A stretch of DNA of 50,345 bases from an uncultured Bacillaceae bacterium (GTDB lineage Bacteria > Bacillota > Bacilli > Bacillales > Amphibacillaceae), in NCBI GenBank assembly GCA_937925695.1, contig CALAMD010000044.1:1-50345 (forward strand). Reading direction: 5' to 3'. The notes beneath the pieces were generated by a model that had not been told where the DNA came from, did not search any database, and worked only from the letters and a program-made list of their open reading frames with translations. Both the position numbers and the translations under genes were made by a program. Each line of letters opens with the position of its first letter. Within the stretch, counting starts at the first letter, position 1. This document shows positions 49,789 to 50,345 of the stretch, piece by piece.

Positions 49789-50345
49789 ATGAACTGGAAT
49801 GCCAAATTATATGATGGTGCTCATCAATTTGTGTCCAAATATGGGGCAAAATTAATCGAACTATTAGATCCAAAGGAAAACGAGCGAATCTTAGATGCTG
49901 GCTGTGGTACGGGTGATTTAACCTATGAGATTTCTTTAACGGGAGCCAAAGTAATCGGCATCGACCAATCACCAGAAATGATCGCTAGTGCAAAAAAGAA
50001 ATATCCAGACCTCGATTTTTATGTAAAAGATTTGTTGACATTAGCTGAGGAAAATGCCTTCGATGCTATATTTTCCAATGCAGTTCTTCACTGGATCAAA
50101 CAGCCAGAAAAAGTTTTAACATCGATCTACCAAAACTTACGTACAGATGGTCGTTTTGTTGCTGAATTTGGTGGAAAAGGCAACGTTGCGCATATTACCG
50201 AAGCTATCATCGAGGAAATGGATAAGTTAGGTTATCCATTTCAAGAAGAGGATTTTCCTTGGTATTATCCAAGTATAGGTGAATATACGATGCTCATGGA
50301 AAATGTTGGCTTTAAGGTGGTATATGCTGAGATAATTGATAGACC
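49789..50345 (+). CDS. Class I SAM-dependent methyltransferase (partial, cut by window end)
   Basis: Open frame from an ATG (preceded by GGGATGG) running off the window end with 185 residues visible. Motif I is ILDAGCGTGDLTYE (about residues 34-47), the acidic end of motif II is VIGIDQSPEM, and FSNAVLHWI matches the trans-aconitate methyltransferase/UbiE-like family. It lies on the same strand as cadA but with a separate ribosome binding site. The substrate is unknown. Confidence 0.87.
   Translation, partial: MNWNAKLYDGAHQFVSKYGAKLIELLDPKENERILDAGCGTGDLTYEISLTGAKVIGIDQSPEMIASAKKKYPDLDFYVKDLLTLAEENAFDAIFSNAVLHWIKQPEKVLTSIYQNLRTDGRFVAEFGGKGNVAHITEAIIEEMDKLGYPFQEEDFPWYYPSIGEYTMLMENVGFKVVYAEIIDR

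Overview
The window is chromosomal DNA of a low-GC, spore-forming Firmicute of the Bacillaceae type. The case rests on strong AGGAGG-type ribosome binding sites, a YaaH/SleL-type spore lytic enzyme, a bacilliredoxin (BrxC/YtxJ), a B. subtilis-like PhoP, LuxS, and methionine, cysteine and threonine gene orders close to Bacillus. Species cannot be named from the sequence alone. I see no rRNA or tRNA genes, insertion sequences, prophage or CRISPR array.

Layout. 0.2-3.5 kb: an OpuC-type compatible-solute ABC importer (minus strand), whose first gene appears to lack any ATG/GTG/TTG start. 3.7-7.3 kb: a heterodimeric ABC exporter with one degenerate ATP site. 7.3-7.75 kb: a gap with a cluster of DnaA-box-like sequences. 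7.75-10.2 kb: lemA, htpX and an esterase. 10.3-13.6 kb: a methyl-cycle and reverse transsulfuration operon (yrrT-luxS-mccA-mccB), followed by metA. 14.7-15.4 kb: a VOC-family protein. 15.6-20.3 kb: pstSCAB (minus) divergent from phoP, with Pho-box-like repeats between them and no phoR. 20.3-23.6 kb: hom-thrC-thrB. 23.8 kb: a PdxH-like oxidase.

24.5-33.8 kb holds the most distinctive region, a flavin-based extracellular electron transfer (EET) locus. One arm (minus) encodes a doubly flavinylated lipoprotein (PplA), its ApbE-type flavin transferase (FmnB), a UbiA-type quinone prenyltransferase (DmkA) and a complete ECF energising module (EcfA1-EcfA2-EcfT). The divergent arm (plus) encodes a type II NADH dehydrogenase fused to a DoxX-like membrane domain (Ndh2), then EetA and EetB. 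The expected model is NADH to Ndh2 to a demethylmenaquinone-like quinone to EetA/EetB to PplA and outside acceptors. The divergent control region carries three Rex/Fnr-like sites and a long inverted repeat. Two usual members (fmnA, dmkB) are not in the window. The neighbouring S-component gene is instead queT, under a preQ1-I riboswitch.

34-50 kb: a LysM/GH18 spore hydrolase, an MscS channel, a DUF188 protein, a YisP-like squalene/phytoene synthase family enzyme, a Pro/Gly-rich orphan, brxC, and then a 51-52 bp degenerate tandem repeat. Next come thiamine salvage and synthesis genes (thiDME and thiW, each with its own TPP riboswitch), a phosphotransferase, RlmA, a polysaccharide deacetylase and a pseudouridine synthase. 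The window ends with a metal-responsive cadC-cadA operon with a textbook promoter flanked by two operators, and a methyltransferase cut by the window edge.
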